A stretch of 64,000 nucleotides of DNA from Mesorhizobium atlanticum (GTDB lineage Bacteria; Pseudomonadota; Alphaproteobacteria; Rhizobiales; Rhizobiaceae), in the NCBI RefSeq assembly GCF_003289965.1, contig NZ_QMBQ01000006.1, positions 124,001 to 188,000 on the forward strand, given 5' to 3'. The notes under the pieces were generated by a model. That model worked only from the letters and a program-made list of their open reading frames with translations. It ran no database searches and was not told the DNA's origin. Within the stretch, counting starts at the first letter, position 1. Each line of letters opens with the position of its first letter. Both the position numbers and the translations under genes were made by a program. This document shows, piece after piece, positions 41,291 to 50,869 of this stretch.

Positions 41291-42814
41291 ATGCCTTTGC
41301 TACGCTCGAACACAGCGGATAAATTCATTGTGGACCGGCGTAAACCGCACCGCAACAGCGATGTGGCGCGCGCGGTGCGCAAGACGCGCGATCGCCTTTC
41401 GCAACAGGCCGGCAGCCTCGACTTCGACCGCGAACTCCTGAAACTGCATGCGCGCGCCATGGTGGTCAGCGCGGTCGCAATCCCGCTGCTGGTGCTTGCG
41501 GTGGCGGCTCTCGGCCGGCTGGCGGGCCTGGGCAACCAGATCACCATCTGGGCCCTGGCGATGCTGCTTTGCTACGCGATCGTCGCTTTCATGTCGCGGC
41601 GCGTCGAGCGAACCGAAGCCGCCGAACTCGACCCGGCACAGACGCGCCGCGATTTTCTGATCGGCCACTTCCTGTGTGGCCTGGGCTGGGCCTGGTTCGC
41701 ATGGATCGGCTGCGAAACCTGCCAGATCGACCAGTTCCATGTGGCCAAGGCCATGGTGCTGCTGATCGCGATGGCGACAACCGCCGTAATGGCCTCCTCG
41801 CTTGGCGGCGCGCTGTTGGCGACCTTCGCCATCCCCGTTGCCGTCTATGTCTACACCATCATCCGCGTGTGGACGCCGATCGAAGCCACGATGGCGGCGC
41901 TCCTCATCGCCGCACTTCCCTTCTTCGGTTACGTCGCGCGTCATCTCAACCGGGCCTCGTTGATGCTTCTTTCATTCCGTTCGGAAAAAGACGCGCTGAT
42001 CGCCGAGGTGGAGACGGCGAAATCCATGTCGGACGAGGCAAGGCGGCGCGCCGAGGACGCCAATCTGGCGAAGTCGCGCTTTCTCGCCTCGATGAGCCAC
42101 GAGCTCAGGACGCCGCTCAACGCCATCCTCGGCTTCTCCGAGGTGATGGCCAATGAGGTGCTGGGTCCGATGAACAATCCGACCTATCGCGACTATGCCC
42201 ATGACGTGCACGAGTCCGGCCAGCATTTGCTCGACCTGATCAACGAGATCCTCGACCTGTCGCGCATAGAGGCCGGCCGCTACCAGCTCAACGAGGAGCC
42301 GGTCGTGCTGGTGACCATTGTCGAGGATTGCTGCCACATGATGGAGCTGCGGGCCCGCAACAAGGATATCCGCATCATCCAGGAGTTCGAGGAGACCTTG
42401 CCGCGCCTCTTCGCCGACGAGCGCGCGGTGCGGCAGATCACGCTCAACCTCCTGTCCAATTCGATCAAGTTCACGCCGTCCGGCGGCGAAGTGCGCGTGC
42501 GCGTCGGCTGGACCGCCGGCGGCGGCCAGTACATTTCGGTCAAGGACAATGGACCGGGCATACCGGATGAAGAAATCCCGGTGGTGCTTTCCGCTTTCGG
42601 CCAGGGCTCGATCGCCATCAAGAGTGCCGAACAGGGAACCGGCCTCGGCCTGCCGATCGTGCAGGGCCTGCTCGCCATGCATGGCGGCGAGTTCGAGCTT
42701 CATTCCAAGTTGCGTGAAGGCACGGAGGCGATTGCCATTTTCCCGCTGAGCCGGGTGATGGAGGAATTGCCGGCCCTGCCGACCAGGACGGTCGCCACGC
42801 GCGGGCGCCGCTGA
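41291..42814 (+). CDS. Membrane sensor histidine kinase (DivJ/PdhS-like)
   Basis: A 507-residue kinase. The N-terminal half has about six transmembrane segments (residues 55-220). A coiled linker leads to the HisKA box FLASMSHELRTPLNAILGFS with the phospho-accepting His270. The HATPase domain shows the N box QITLNLLSNSIKFTP, the G1 box VKDNGPGIP and the G2 box GTGLGLPIVQGLLAMHGG. The H-box form resembles kinases that feed the DivK/CtrA cell-cycle pathway in alphaproteobacteria. No response regulator gene is adjacent. The signal is unknown. Confidence 0.9.
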   Translation: MPLLRSNTADKFIVDRRKPHRNSDVARAVRKTRDRLSQQAGSLDFDRELLKLHARAMVVSAVAIPLLVLAVAALGRLAGLGNQITIWALAMLLCYAIVAFMSRRVERTEAAELDPAQTRRDFLIGHFLCGLGWAWFAWIGCETCQIDQFHVAKAMVLLIAMATTAVMASSLGGALLATFAIPVAVYVYTIIRVWTPIEATMAALLIAALPFFGYVARHLNRASLMLLSFRSEKDALIAEVETAKSMSDEARRRAEDANLAKSRFLASMSHELRTPLNAILGFSEVMANEVLGPMNNPTYRDYAHDVHESGQHLLDLINEILDLSRIEAGRYQLNEEPVVLVTIVEDCCHMMELRARNKDIRIIQEFEETLPRLFADERAVRQITLNLLSNSIKFTPSGGEVRVRVGWTAGGGQYISVKDNGPGIPDEEIPVVLSAFGQGSIAIKSAEQGTGLGLPIVQGLLAMHGGEFELHSKLREGTEAIAIFPLSRVMEELPALPTRTVATRGRR

Positions 42815-42830
42815 CGCGATCCCTGCGGCT

Positions 42831-43826
42831 CTACAGCCGAACAGCCATCGCCATGCCTGAGCTGGTCAGCGCCGCGGCTTTGACGATACCGGCAGCGAGA
42901 GCAGCCCCTACCCCTTCGCCATGGCTGATGCCGAAATCGAGCAGAGGCCGCAGTCCGAGCCTTTCGGCAGCCTTGGCGTGGCCGGGCTCGGGCGACAGGC
43001 CGGCAAGCAGACAATGATCGAGCGTGCCGGGGCTGGCCGCATGCAGAACAGCGGCCGCGGCAGTCGCCACGAATCCGTCGAGCAGGACGGGAATCTTCTC
43101 CATGCGGGCCGCAAGAATGGCGCCGCAGATCGCCGCGAACTCGCGCCCACCGACCCGTCGCAGAGCCTCCAGCGGATCGCCGAGGCCGGAACCATGAAAC
43201 GCCAGCGCCCGATCGACAACCTCGGCTTTTCGCGCCATCGTCGCCGCATCGGCGCCAGACGCCGGCCCAACCCAATCCGTCCCCTTGCCGCCGAACAGCG
43301 CGGCGCAAAGGGCAGCCGCGATGGTCGAATTGCCAACCCCGAGATCACCCAGGCACAGCAGATCCGCGCCGCCGGCGACCGCCTCCATGCCGAAGGCCAT
43401 GGTCGCGGCGCAGCCGCGCTCATCGAGCGCGGCTTCCTCCGTGATGTCGCCTGTGGGGATATCCAATGCCAGGTCGAAGACTTTCAGGCCGAGATCGTTG
43501 GCGATGCAGACCTGGTTGATCGCGGCCCCGCCGGCGGCGCAGAGCTCGACTTCATTGGCGGTCGCAGCCACACGCCGCGGCGAAATGCCATGCCTGACGG
43601 CGCCATGATTGCCGGCGAAGATCGCCACCAGTGGCCGGTTGATCGCCGGCGGCGCCCGCCCGCTCCAGGCGGCAATCCAGGCCGCGATGTCCTCGATGCG
43701 CCCGAGCGATTCGTTCGGCTTGTCCGCCTTGGCAAACAGCGAGCGGACACGCGCGCCCGCCGCGTCATCGGCAGGCGGCAGCGCCGCCAGCAGGCTTCGG
43801 AAGTCATCGAAAGGCTTAGCAGGCAT
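42831..43826 (-). CDS. cobT: Nicotinate-nucleotide--dimethylbenzimidazole phosphoribosyltransferase
   Basis: Activates the lower ligand of cobalamin by transferring phosphoribose from nicotinate mononucleotide to dimethylbenzimidazole. Motifs include FAGNHGAVRHGISPRRVAAT, CLGDLGVGNSTIAAALCAAL and the C-terminal catalytic Glu in FGISHGEGVGAALAAGIVKA. The 331 residues are slightly short but normal for alphaproteobacteria. It converges on the kinase gene and is divergent from the DUF1289 gene. No cobalamin riboswitch was found in the 165-bp upstream gap. Confidence 0.95.
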   Translation of the reverse strand: MPAKPFDDFRSLLAALPPADDAAGARVRSLFAKADKPNESLGRIEDIAAWIAAWSGRAPPAINRPLVAIFAGNHGAVRHGISPRRVAATANEVELCAAGGAAINQVCIANDLGLKVFDLALDIPTGDITEEAALDERGCAATMAFGMEAVAGGADLLCLGDLGVGNSTIAAALCAALFGGKGTDWVGPASGADAATMARKAEVVDRALAFHGSGLGDPLEALRRVGGREFAAICGAILAARMEKIPVLLDGFVATAAAAVLHAASPGTLDHCLLAGLSPEPGHAKAAERLGLRPLLDFGISHGEGVGAALAAGIVKAAALTSSGMAMAVRL

Positions 43827-43991
43827 TTATGTCGGTCGCGGTTCGTTGCGGAAATCGCAAGCGGCATAGCCGCCTTCTGCAGCCGGCACAACCGCCTGAC
43901 GATGCCGCGAACACGTTGACTTGCGACGCATCGCGGAGGGCTTGCATTGATCCGGCGGTTGCACCATGTGGAATGAACGCAAGAGAACAGC

Positions 43992-44222
43992 ATGACCGCC
44001 ATCGAATCCCCCTGCATCCTGGTCTGTTCGATCGATATGAAAACCGGCTTCTGCTTCGGTTGCGGGCGCACGCGCGACGAGATTTCCGGCTGGCTCACGA
44101 TGACCCCCGAAACGCGCCGGGCGGTGATGTCCGAACTGCCGGCGCGGCTCGAAACGGTCGAGCGGCGGCCGCGCCGCGAAACAAGGCGTGCCCGCATGGC
44201 GCGCGAACGCGGCGTTTTGTGA
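43992..44222 (+). CDS. DUF1289 domain protein
   Basis: A 76-residue cytoplasmic protein. The four-cysteine pattern C-x3-C-x(8)-C-x2-C in SPCILVCSIDMKTGFCFGCG is the signature of DUF1289, a small presumed metal-binding family. The rest is basic and Arg-rich (RRPRRETRRARMARER). It precedes the retropepsin-like gene by 10 bp, so the two probably form a transcription unit. Confidence 0.88.
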   Translation: MTAIESPCILVCSIDMKTGFCFGCGRTRDEISGWLTMTPETRRAVMSELPARLETVERRPRRETRRARMARERGVL

Positions 44223-44232
44223 GAAGAAACCG

Positions 44233-44937
44233 ATGAACCGGCTGTTCTGGATCGTGATGGCGGTGATCGGCGCCGGGCTGGTGCTCTTGATGCTCAACAA
44301 TTCGGCCGGCCGCACTTTCGGCATGAACAACAATGATTTCGGCCGGCTGATCTGGGTCGGCGTGCTGGTCATGGTGATCGGCGCGAGCCTGCTCCGCTCC
44401 GGCCGGCCTCTGGGCGACATGGCGCGCAATCTCGGCGTCTGGGCCGCGTTCGTGCTCGTGCTGATCGCCGGCTACCAGTATCGCTACGAGTTGCAGGACG
44501 TCGCGAGCCGCGTGACCGCCGGGCTGGTGCCGGGAAGCCCGCTGGCGCTTGGCCTGGAGAATGGCCGCCCGACCGTCACGCTCGACAAGGCCGACAATGG
44601 CCATTTCGAGGCCCGCATCCTGGTCAACGGCACGCCAGTGCGCGCCGTCGTCGACACCGGCGCGACCAGCACGGTGCTGACATCGGAAGATGCTCAGGCC
44701 GCGGGTTTCAACCCGGCAGCGCTCAGCTACAGCGTCGACGTCTCCACCGCCAACGGCATGGCGCGCGCGGCGACTGTCAGGGTCAACGAGGTGGCGATCG
44801 GCGGCATCGTGCGCAAGGATATGACGGTGATGGTCGCGGCGCCTGGCATGCTCGAGCAAAGCCTGCTCGGCATGAACTTCATCGGCTCATTGTCGGGTTT
44901 CGACGTGCGCGGCGACCGCATGATCCTGCGGGACTAA
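44233..44937 (+). CDS. Membrane-anchored retropepsin-like aspartic protease
   Basis: A 234-residue protein of the bacterial retropepsin-like group (TIGR02281). Three hydrophobic helices at the N-terminus (about 5-25, 36-54, 65-85) anchor it, and the protease domain follows from about residue 110. The active site is VVDTGATSTVLT with the single catalytic Asp, so it must act as a dimer. The closing motif is LLGMNFIGSLSGFDVRGDRM, with D-RG typical of the family. Its protease domain should face the periplasm. The gene is directly behind the DUF1289 gene. Confidence 0.9.
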   Translation: MNRLFWIVMAVIGAGLVLLMLNNSAGRTFGMNNNDFGRLIWVGVLVMVIGASLLRSGRPLGDMARNLGVWAAFVLVLIAGYQYRYELQDVASRVTAGLVPGSPLALGLENGRPTVTLDKADNGHFEARILVNGTPVRAVVDTGATSTVLTSEDAQAAGFNPAALSYSVDVSTANGMARAATVRVNEVAIGGIVRKDMTVMVAAPGMLEQSLLGMNFIGSLSGFDVRGDRMILRD

Positions 44938-44984
44938 TGTCGCCCGGAACTGCGTAGCGGCTCTGGGACCACGACATGCATTAG

Positions 44985-45014
44985 AAAAAAGGTTAAAGCG
45001 CAACGCGCTTAACC
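44985..45014 (-). terminator. Terminator after dusA
   Basis: A near-perfect hairpin (ggttaaagcgc and gcgcttaacc with one bulged base) is followed, on the minus strand, by a run of T (complement of the A-run at 44985-44990). It lies between the convergent retropepsin and dusA genes. Confidence 0.72.
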
Positions 45015-45019
45015 GAAAG

Positions 45020-46006
45020 TCAGGCAGCGTCGGCTTCCACGGCCGTGAAATCGATCGCTGCGAACGCGCTCTTCAGCACCTCCGGACCGGCGCCGGGCTT
45101 ATTTGCATCCGTAGAGAGGATCTGCCGGAAACGGCGCGCGCCAGGCAAGCCGTGGAACAGTCCGACCATATGGCGGGTGATGTGGCCGAGCCGCCCGCCC
45201 CGCTCGATGTGGCGCGCGGCATAGCCGGCCATGGCGTCGATCAGCGCCGGATAGTCGAAGGCGGCTGCCACTTCGCCGTAGAACGCGGCATCGACGCCGG
45301 TCAGGATGCCGGGCGTATGATAGGCGGCGCGGCCGAGCATCACGCCGTCAACATGGCCGAGATGCGCCGACGCTTCGGCAAGCGATTGAATGCCGCCGTT
45401 GATGCCGATGAATTCGTTCGGCTTTCTGGCCTTCAGCCGATAGACGCGCGCATAGTCGAGCGGCGGGATGTCGCGGTTCTCCTTGGGGCTCAGCCCCTCC
45501 AGCCAGGCCTTGCGGGCGTGCACCCAGAGCGCGTCGGCGCCGGCCGCGAGCACGCCGTCGGCAAGCGTGTCGAGAGCGGGTTCCGGGTCCTGATCGTCGA
45601 CGCCGATGCGGCATTTGACGGTGACGGGGATTTTCACCGAAGCTTTCATGGCCGCGACGCATTCGGCGACCAGGTCCGGCGTCTTCATCAGGCAGGCGCC
45701 GAACGTACCCGACTGGACGCGGTCGGACGGGCAGCCGACATTGAGGTTGATCTCGTCATAACCGAAGGCCTCGCCGATCCGCGCTGCCTCGGCGAGCTTT
45801 GCCGGATCCGATCCGCCGAGCTGCAGCGCTACCGGATGCTCGACATCGTCGAAACCGAGCAGTCGTTCGCGCGCGCCGTGGATAACCGCGTCCGCCACAA
45901 CCATCTCGGTGTAAAGCAGCGCGCGCCCCGTCAACTGGCGGTGGAAGAACCGGCAATGCCTGTCCGTCCAATCCATCATGGGTGCAATGGCAAGCGTCTT
46001 CTTCAT
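45020..46006 (-). CDS. dusA: tRNA-dihydrouridine(20/20a) synthase
   Basis: FMN-dependent reductase that makes dihydrouridine in the D-loop of tRNA. Landmarks are LAIAPMMDWTDRHCRFFHRQ, the catalytic Cys in LNVGCPSDRVQSGTFGACLM, and VKCRIGVDDQDPEPALD. Near the C-terminus GLFHGLPGARRFRQIL matches the DusA subgroup. The 328 residues have normal length. The terminator at 44985-45014 follows it. Confidence 0.95.
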   Translation of the reverse strand: MKKTLAIAPMMDWTDRHCRFFHRQLTGRALLYTEMVVADAVIHGARERLLGFDDVEHPVALQLGGSDPAKLAEAARIGEAFGYDEINLNVGCPSDRVQSGTFGACLMKTPDLVAECVAAMKASVKIPVTVKCRIGVDDQDPEPALDTLADGVLAAGADALWVHARKAWLEGLSPKENRDIPPLDYARVYRLKARKPNEFIGINGGIQSLAEASAHLGHVDGVMLGRAAYHTPGILTGVDAAFYGEVAAAFDYPALIDAMAGYAARHIERGGRLGHITRHMVGLFHGLPGARRFRQILSTDANKPGAGPEVLKSAFAAIDFTAVEADAA

Positions 46007-46217
46007 GGCCTATTTCATCGCCGCAGCAGGTGTCGCAGTCAAACCCTTTAGCGGGATCTATCGTATTCCCGTTTAATTTCAAATAGTTCGAGAAGCTGAG
46101 TGGCCTCGACGAAAGCATCCGCGAACCCTGAGTCACGAAGCTATCGCGAACCGACGTCCGTCAGAGCGAGTGGTCGCTGATAACGGGTTCACAGCACACG
46201 CACTTGGCGCCGCGTTC

Positions 46218-46252
46218 TTGACGACAAAACCCCGCCGACATTCGACGGGGTT
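46218..46252 (-). terminator. Terminator after the SPFH gene
   Basis: Stem aaccccgccga (46228-46238) and tcgacggggtt (46242-46252) with one mismatch and a 3-nt loop. On the minus strand it is followed by ttttgtcgt. It lies 34 bp past the stop codon of the SPFH gene. The rest of the 279-bp gap to dusA is otherwise empty. Confidence 0.75.
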
Positions 46253-46285
46253 CGTCTGCAGTCAAAATGGGCTGTTACAACCGGC

Positions 46286-48331
46286 TCATTCCTCCTCAAC
46301 GGGTTCCGGGATCGCATCCGGCAGGTTTTGCCGTCCAACCCGGTCGGCGACGAGCATCGAAAGCATCATCTCGACAAGGCCATTGGCGGCTCCCTTCTCG
46401 CCGCCATTGGCGCCGATCTGGATCTGCGGCACGAGTGGCAGCCTGCCGTTCTCGATCGCCTCGGCGAAGCGCATGAGGACCTGCGAGTTGAGCTGATAGT
46501 CCGGGCCGCCGAAGGCCGCGACTTTCTTCTCGGTGGCCTCGGCCTCCGCCAGACCGATGGCCCGCACCTTCTCGGCCTCCGCAAAACCGGTCGCCTTGAT
46601 ACGTTCGGCATCGGCGAGCGCGACAGCCTTGATCATGTCGGCCTCGCCCTGGCCGGCGACGCGCACCTTCTCCGCCTCCGCCTTGGCGGTGACCTGGATG
46701 GTTTCCGCCTCTTGACGGGTGCGAGCGAGTTGCGCCTTGCCCTCGTTCTCGCTGATCTCGATGGTAAGTGCCGAGGTCGTGATCTTGGCTTGCTGTTCGG
46801 CCAGCGCCTCCTTCTCACGCAAGGTGCGTTCCTGGGTGGCCGCCCTCTCCTGCAATTTGTAGGTCTCGACCTTTTCGACCGCGATCTGGCGCTCGCGCAG
46901 CTGGATCAGGATCTGCTCAATGCTGTTCTGGCCGTTGGCGGCACGCGGCGTGCCAATCAACACTTCCTGCAGTTCGAGGCTGTAGGAATTGAATTTCTCG
47001 CGCATCTCCTCGCCCGACTTGCGCTGGATGTCGCTGCGCTCCTGCAAAAGCTGGATCAGCGTCTTTGTCTGGGCGATGTTCTTGAAATAGGCGGAAACCA
47101 TCGGATCGAGCGTTTGTTCGACCAGCCGCTTGATGTCACCGAAACGCTGCACCACCAGCGGCGCCTTCATATAGTCGATATGCACGACGACGGAGAGCGG
47201 CAACACAGGCTCGAACGCATCCTTGGTGATCAACGACACTTCGGACAGGTTCTCGTCCAGCCTGTGTTCGCCGAACTGCTCCTTCGTCCATTTGAGCACG
47301 AAGTTGGTGGTCGGCACGGTGATGATATTGCCGGCATAAGTATTGAACGCATACTTGCCCGGCAGCAGCGGCGTCGACCAGACACCGCGTGCGCCGATTT
47401 CGACCAATTCGCCGTGACGGTATGCCTGCCCGGATATGTCCGTGCCGTGGCGGCCGTTATAGGAGACGACGACACCCACCGTGCCAACGTCGATGATCGT
47501 CTTCTCGACCAGTTCGACGGTCGCGAAAATGCGATTGAGGAAGTAGCTGCCGTCGGCCAGCACTTGCAGCTGCCGGCCACGATAGCCACCGGCCTTGAGA
47601 AACTTCTCCGGGTCCTGAAAATTGTTGTGGAAGTTAGGGTCGCTCGGATCGTTGGCCACGGTCGGCGCGATGATCTCGCCGTCCGGCAGGGCCGGACCGT
47701 CATGGATGGTGACGATACCGATCATGTCCTCGGCATTGTGGATGACGACCGGCTCAAAGCCGCCCCGCTCCGAGATCATGCTGGACATGTTGGAAAAAAG
47801 GTTTTGTTCCGACGAGCTTAGATTGACGGCATAGATCGACTGGGCGGTGAGCACGATGAATTGCGCGAGATTGATGGCATAGGTGCCTTCGCGTAAGATC
47901 TTGCGCTGCGGTCCTTTCTGTCCGCCCTTTTCGAGAAAGCCGCGCACATCCTGGAAATCATCGGCATCGGTGTTGGAAGCAAGTGTCTGCGTCGGAGGCA
48001 GCGGCTTGCCGTCACGCGCAAAGACGTAGCCGATCTGGCCCTGCGGGATGGTGACAAGATTGGCGCGGTGCATCGAATATTGGAACGGCATGAAGAAATG
48101 CAGGCCGCCGCGCACGACTTCCGGCTGGTAGCCTGCCTCACGGTTGAGCGCTATGAAGCCATCACTGACGGAGCCGCGAAAGCTCCATAGTTTTTCCAGG
48201 ATGCCGAGCCTGTCGTTCGGGATGTAGCGGACCATGCCGCTCCGCCAGAACAGGATCGCCAGCACGACAACCGGCACGGCGATCTCGATCGCCGTCCATT
48301 TCATCGGGCCGAGATATTCTAGGGCTTCCAT
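46286..48331 (-). CDS. SPFH/band-7 (flotillin-like) membrane protein
   Basis: A 681-residue protein with a transmembrane segment near the N-terminus (about 12-29, IEIAVPVVVLAILFW) and an extended SPFH region. The C-terminal third is a coiled coil (about 480-600) with the flotillin-like Ala-Glu repeats, for example KAEAEKVRVAGQGEADMIKA and GFAEAEKVRAIGLAEAEATE. It ends in an acidic tail (PEPVEEE). It is longer than ordinary flotillins (about 450-500), because of a long N-terminal half. It should form lipid-raft-like scaffolds. ATG at 48331 or 48304 (MKWTAIEIAV). It is monocistronic with its own terminator. Confidence 0.87.
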   Translation of the reverse strand: MEALEYLGPMKWTAIEIAVPVVVLAILFWRSGMVRYIPNDRLGILEKLWSFRGSVSDGFIALNREAGYQPEVVRGGLHFFMPFQYSMHRANLVTIPQGQIGYVFARDGKPLPPTQTLASNTDADDFQDVRGFLEKGGQKGPQRKILREGTYAINLAQFIVLTAQSIYAVNLSSSEQNLFSNMSSMISERGGFEPVVIHNAEDMIGIVTIHDGPALPDGEIIAPTVANDPSDPNFHNNFQDPEKFLKAGGYRGRQLQVLADGSYFLNRIFATVELVEKTIIDVGTVGVVVSYNGRHGTDISGQAYRHGELVEIGARGVWSTPLLPGKYAFNTYAGNIITVPTTNFVLKWTKEQFGEHRLDENLSEVSLITKDAFEPVLPLSVVVHIDYMKAPLVVQRFGDIKRLVEQTLDPMVSAYFKNIAQTKTLIQLLQERSDIQRKSGEEMREKFNSYSLELQEVLIGTPRAANGQNSIEQILIQLRERQIAVEKVETYKLQERAATQERTLREKEALAEQQAKITTSALTIEISENEGKAQLARTRQEAETIQVTAKAEAEKVRVAGQGEADMIKAVALADAERIKATGFAEAEKVRAIGLAEAEATEKKVAAFGGPDYQLNSQVLMRFAEAIENGRLPLVPQIQIGANGGEKGAANGLVEMMLSMLVADRVGRQNLPDAIPEPVEEE

Positions 48332-48800
48332 GTCTTGTCTCCTAAGGGCGCGCAGGCTCGTTCACCCGGCCGCCACCCGGCTGGTGTTGATTGACAAAGC
48401 GGGGAGATTTCGCGCCGAGACGCTCGACGCACCGAGGCATGTCGAACGTTCGGGCTGCTCATCGTTTGGGAAAGTGACCGCGCCTCCCGAGTCCCCCGTG
48501 AGAAAGGCGTGGCCGTAGCGATGTTACATCGGTGTTGCCTTGATAGACATAACAACGATGACGTAGGAATAGGGCCAACAGGTTTAAAGATACTTCACGC
48601 CGAAATCGTATAAGTATTTTCAACGCCTTTGTTGCTTCGAAAGCGTTGGCTTCTAGAAATTAGCGGGGAGCCAAATGGCGCTCTCGATGAGTCAAACGTC
48701 GGCTCCCGATCCGACATGATGCGGAACCTGGAAACCATCAATACCTCACATGCCGCGCCGTCGCCGACGCAGCATATTGATTTCAAGTGGGTTTTTCGGC
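48332..48800. other. Gene-free stretch between SPFH and DUF982 genes
   Basis: About 470 bp with no supported ORF. The middle part (48530-48700) is more AT-rich than average, with aacaggtttaaagatac and tatttt tracts, and probably holds the promoter of the SPFH gene. I found no RNA gene or repeat element. Confidence 0.5.
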
Positions 48801-49103
48801 CTAGCGCCGCAACGCGTAGACGTTGTCCATCGACACGCCGCCCAGCGGCAGCGCCATATCGTCGTCGAGCAGGCGGGTGATGCGGGCAAAGCCAACAAAA
48901 GCTTTCCGCGCTTCCTCGGCCGACATCTTGCCCGACATTGCCGCCGCGCAGCAATTCAGGGCGCATTGATAAACCGGGCCGCGTCTTCCCGTGGGCCATT
49001 TCCGCAGGAACACCATCGCCTCGGAGACGCTATCGACTTCCTCCACAGGGTATCCCTGCCCACGCGCAATTCGCACTGGGGTAAAGAAATGCAAGCGATC
49101 CAT
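48801..49103 (-). CDS. DUF982 domain protein
   Basis: A 100-residue protein of the DUF982 family, short proteins almost confined to Rhizobiales and often on plasmids or near symbiosis genes. Motif: VDSVSEAMVFLRKWPTGRRG, followed by a run of cysteines (QCALNCCAAAMSGKMSAEEA) and ARKAFVGFARITRLL. GGAGG lies 6 nt before the ATG. The function is unknown. The family assignment supports a rhizobial origin for the window. Confidence 0.87.
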   Translation of the reverse strand: MDRLHFFTPVRIARGQGYPVEEVDSVSEAMVFLRKWPTGRRGPVYQCALNCCAAAMSGKMSAEEARKAFVGFARITRLLDDDMALPLGGVSMDNVYALRR

Positions 49104-49402
49104 GATTATCCTCCCGGTCGGCCGCAGAGCGGTCGAACCCCACTAAACGCACGTCTCGCTGATCGGTTCCAAACAAATTTGATTGCCGGTGGAAAAAATC
49201 TGGAACCGCCCGGCATGCGGGAAAAACCTCTGCCGACTCGGCTCGCCGCCAGCCAGGCGCCATCGGATAACGGCGATTCTCATTGAATATCTTTAAGGCG
49301 AAAGCCGGCAAATGGGTTGCTTGCCGGTTCCCTGGCGTCAGGCTTAACCTTCGCGGTCAAACGCGTGAGGGCGCGTTTTGCAAAAAAAGGGGAACTACTG
49401 CA

Positions 49403-50860
49403 ATGACCATTCAAGGCGCATCGCCCGACCTCTACAACGAGGATCTGGCACCCGCAACGGTCAGGAACTGGGGACCGTTTTCGATCTTCAATGTCTGGAC
49501 CTCGGACGTCCACAGCCTCTGGGGCTACTATCTGGCGGCAAGCCTGTTTCTGTTCTGCGGCGGCTTCGTCAATTTCATCATCGCCATCGGCATCGGCTCG
49601 CTGATCATCTACGCGCTGATGAACATGGTCGGCTATGCCGGCGTGAAGACCGGCGTGCCCTACCCCGTGCTTGCCCGTGCCTCCTTCGGCATCTGGGGCG
49701 CCAACGTCCCGGCGCTGGTACGCGCCATTGTCGCCTGCTTCTGGTATGGCGCTCAGACGGCCGCGGCGTCGGGCGCCATCGTGGCGCTGCTGACGCGCCT
49801 GCAATGGTTCGACGAGTTCAACAAGACCTCGCATATGCTCGGACACTCGACCCTGGAGGTGATCTGCTTCGTCATCATCTGGGCGCTGCAACTGCTGATC
49901 ATCCAGAAAGGCATGGAGACTGTGCGCCGCTTCCAGGACTGGGCCGGTCCCGCCGTCTGGGTGATGATGCTGCTTCTGGCCATCTATCTCTGCGTGAAAT
50001 CGGGCAGCTTCGCCTTCACCAGCGACATCCCGATGGACGTGCTGCGCGAGAAGACCGCCGACGCCGGCATTCCGGGTGATCCGGGGTCCTGGACCGCGCT
50101 GTTCGGCGTCGCGGCGATCTGGGTGACCTATTTCTCGGCGCTCTATCTCAACTTCTGCGATTTCGCCCGATACGCGCCCGACAATGCCGCACTTCGCAAG
50201 GGCAATATCTGGGGCCTGCCGGTCAACCTTATCCTGTTCTCGCTGGTCGCCGGCGTCACGACGATCGCCGCCTATGACGTCTACCACGAGGTGCTGCTCC
50301 ACCCCGACCAGATCTCGGCCAAGTTCGACAGCTGGTTCCTGGCGGCCCTTGCGGCGCTCACCTTCGCGGTGGCGACGCTGGGCATCAACGTGGTGGCGAA
50401 TTTCGTTTCGCCGGCCTTCGACTTCTCCAATGTCTTCCCGCGCCAGATCGACTTCAAGAAAGGCGGCTACATCGCGGCGTTGATTGCGCTGGTGCTCTAT
50501 CCCTTCGCGCCCTGGGAAGGCAGCGCGGCGCATTTCGTCGGCATCATCGGCGCGACGATGGGGCCGATCTTCGGCGTGATGATGGTCGACTACTATCTGA
50601 TCCGTAAAAGCGAGGTCGATGTTCAAGCGCTCTACCGCGAGAACGGCGAATTCCGGTTCCAGAGCGGCTGGCATGTCAACGCCTTTATCGCCGCCGGCAT
50701 CGGCGCGGTCTTTTCCTCGATCCTGCCCAACTTCACCAGTTGGTTGCCGGCCTGGTGGGGCGTCTATGGCTGGTTCTTCGGCGTGGCCATCGCCGGCGCC
50801 GTCTACTACGTCCTGCGCACCATGGCGCTTGGCGCGGGTGCAAGAACAGCCAAGGCCTGA
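49403..50860 (+). CDS. NCS1-family nucleobase/hydantoin:cation symporter
   Basis: Inner-membrane transporter with twelve predicted helices. The opening SPDLYNEDLAPATVRNWGPF then SIFNVWTSDVHSLWGYYLAA is the Mhp1/allantoin-uracil type NCS1 signature, and GVKTGVPYPVLARASFGIWG and VPALVRAIVACFWYGAQTAA follow. The frame is open upstream to 49283, but the purine-rich aaaaaaagggg before the ATG at 49403 and family alignment support it. The 485 residues are typical. Hydantoin, allantoin or uracil is the likely substrate, not resolved from sequence. Confidence 0.92.
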   Translation: MTIQGASPDLYNEDLAPATVRNWGPFSIFNVWTSDVHSLWGYYLAASLFLFCGGFVNFIIAIGIGSLIIYALMNMVGYAGVKTGVPYPVLARASFGIWGANVPALVRAIVACFWYGAQTAAASGAIVALLTRLQWFDEFNKTSHMLGHSTLEVICFVIIWALQLLIIQKGMETVRRFQDWAGPAVWVMMLLLAIYLCVKSGSFAFTSDIPMDVLREKTADAGIPGDPGSWTALFGVAAIWVTYFSALYLNFCDFARYAPDNAALRKGNIWGLPVNLILFSLVAGVTTIAAYDVYHEVLLHPDQISAKFDSWFLAALAALTFAVATLGINVVANFVSPAFDFSNVFPRQIDFKKGGYIAALIALVLYPFAPWEGSAAHFVGIIGATMGPIFGVMMVDYYLIRKSEVDVQALYRENGEFRFQSGWHVNAFIAAGIGAVFSSILPNFTSWLPAWWGVYGWFFGVAIAGAVYYVLRTMALGAGARTAKA

Positions 50861-50869
50861 GCGCACTTT

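Noticed and set aside
43827..43991. Possible cobalamin riboswitch upstream of cobT
   Set aside because: No B12-box-like sequence or convincing structure was found in this short gap.
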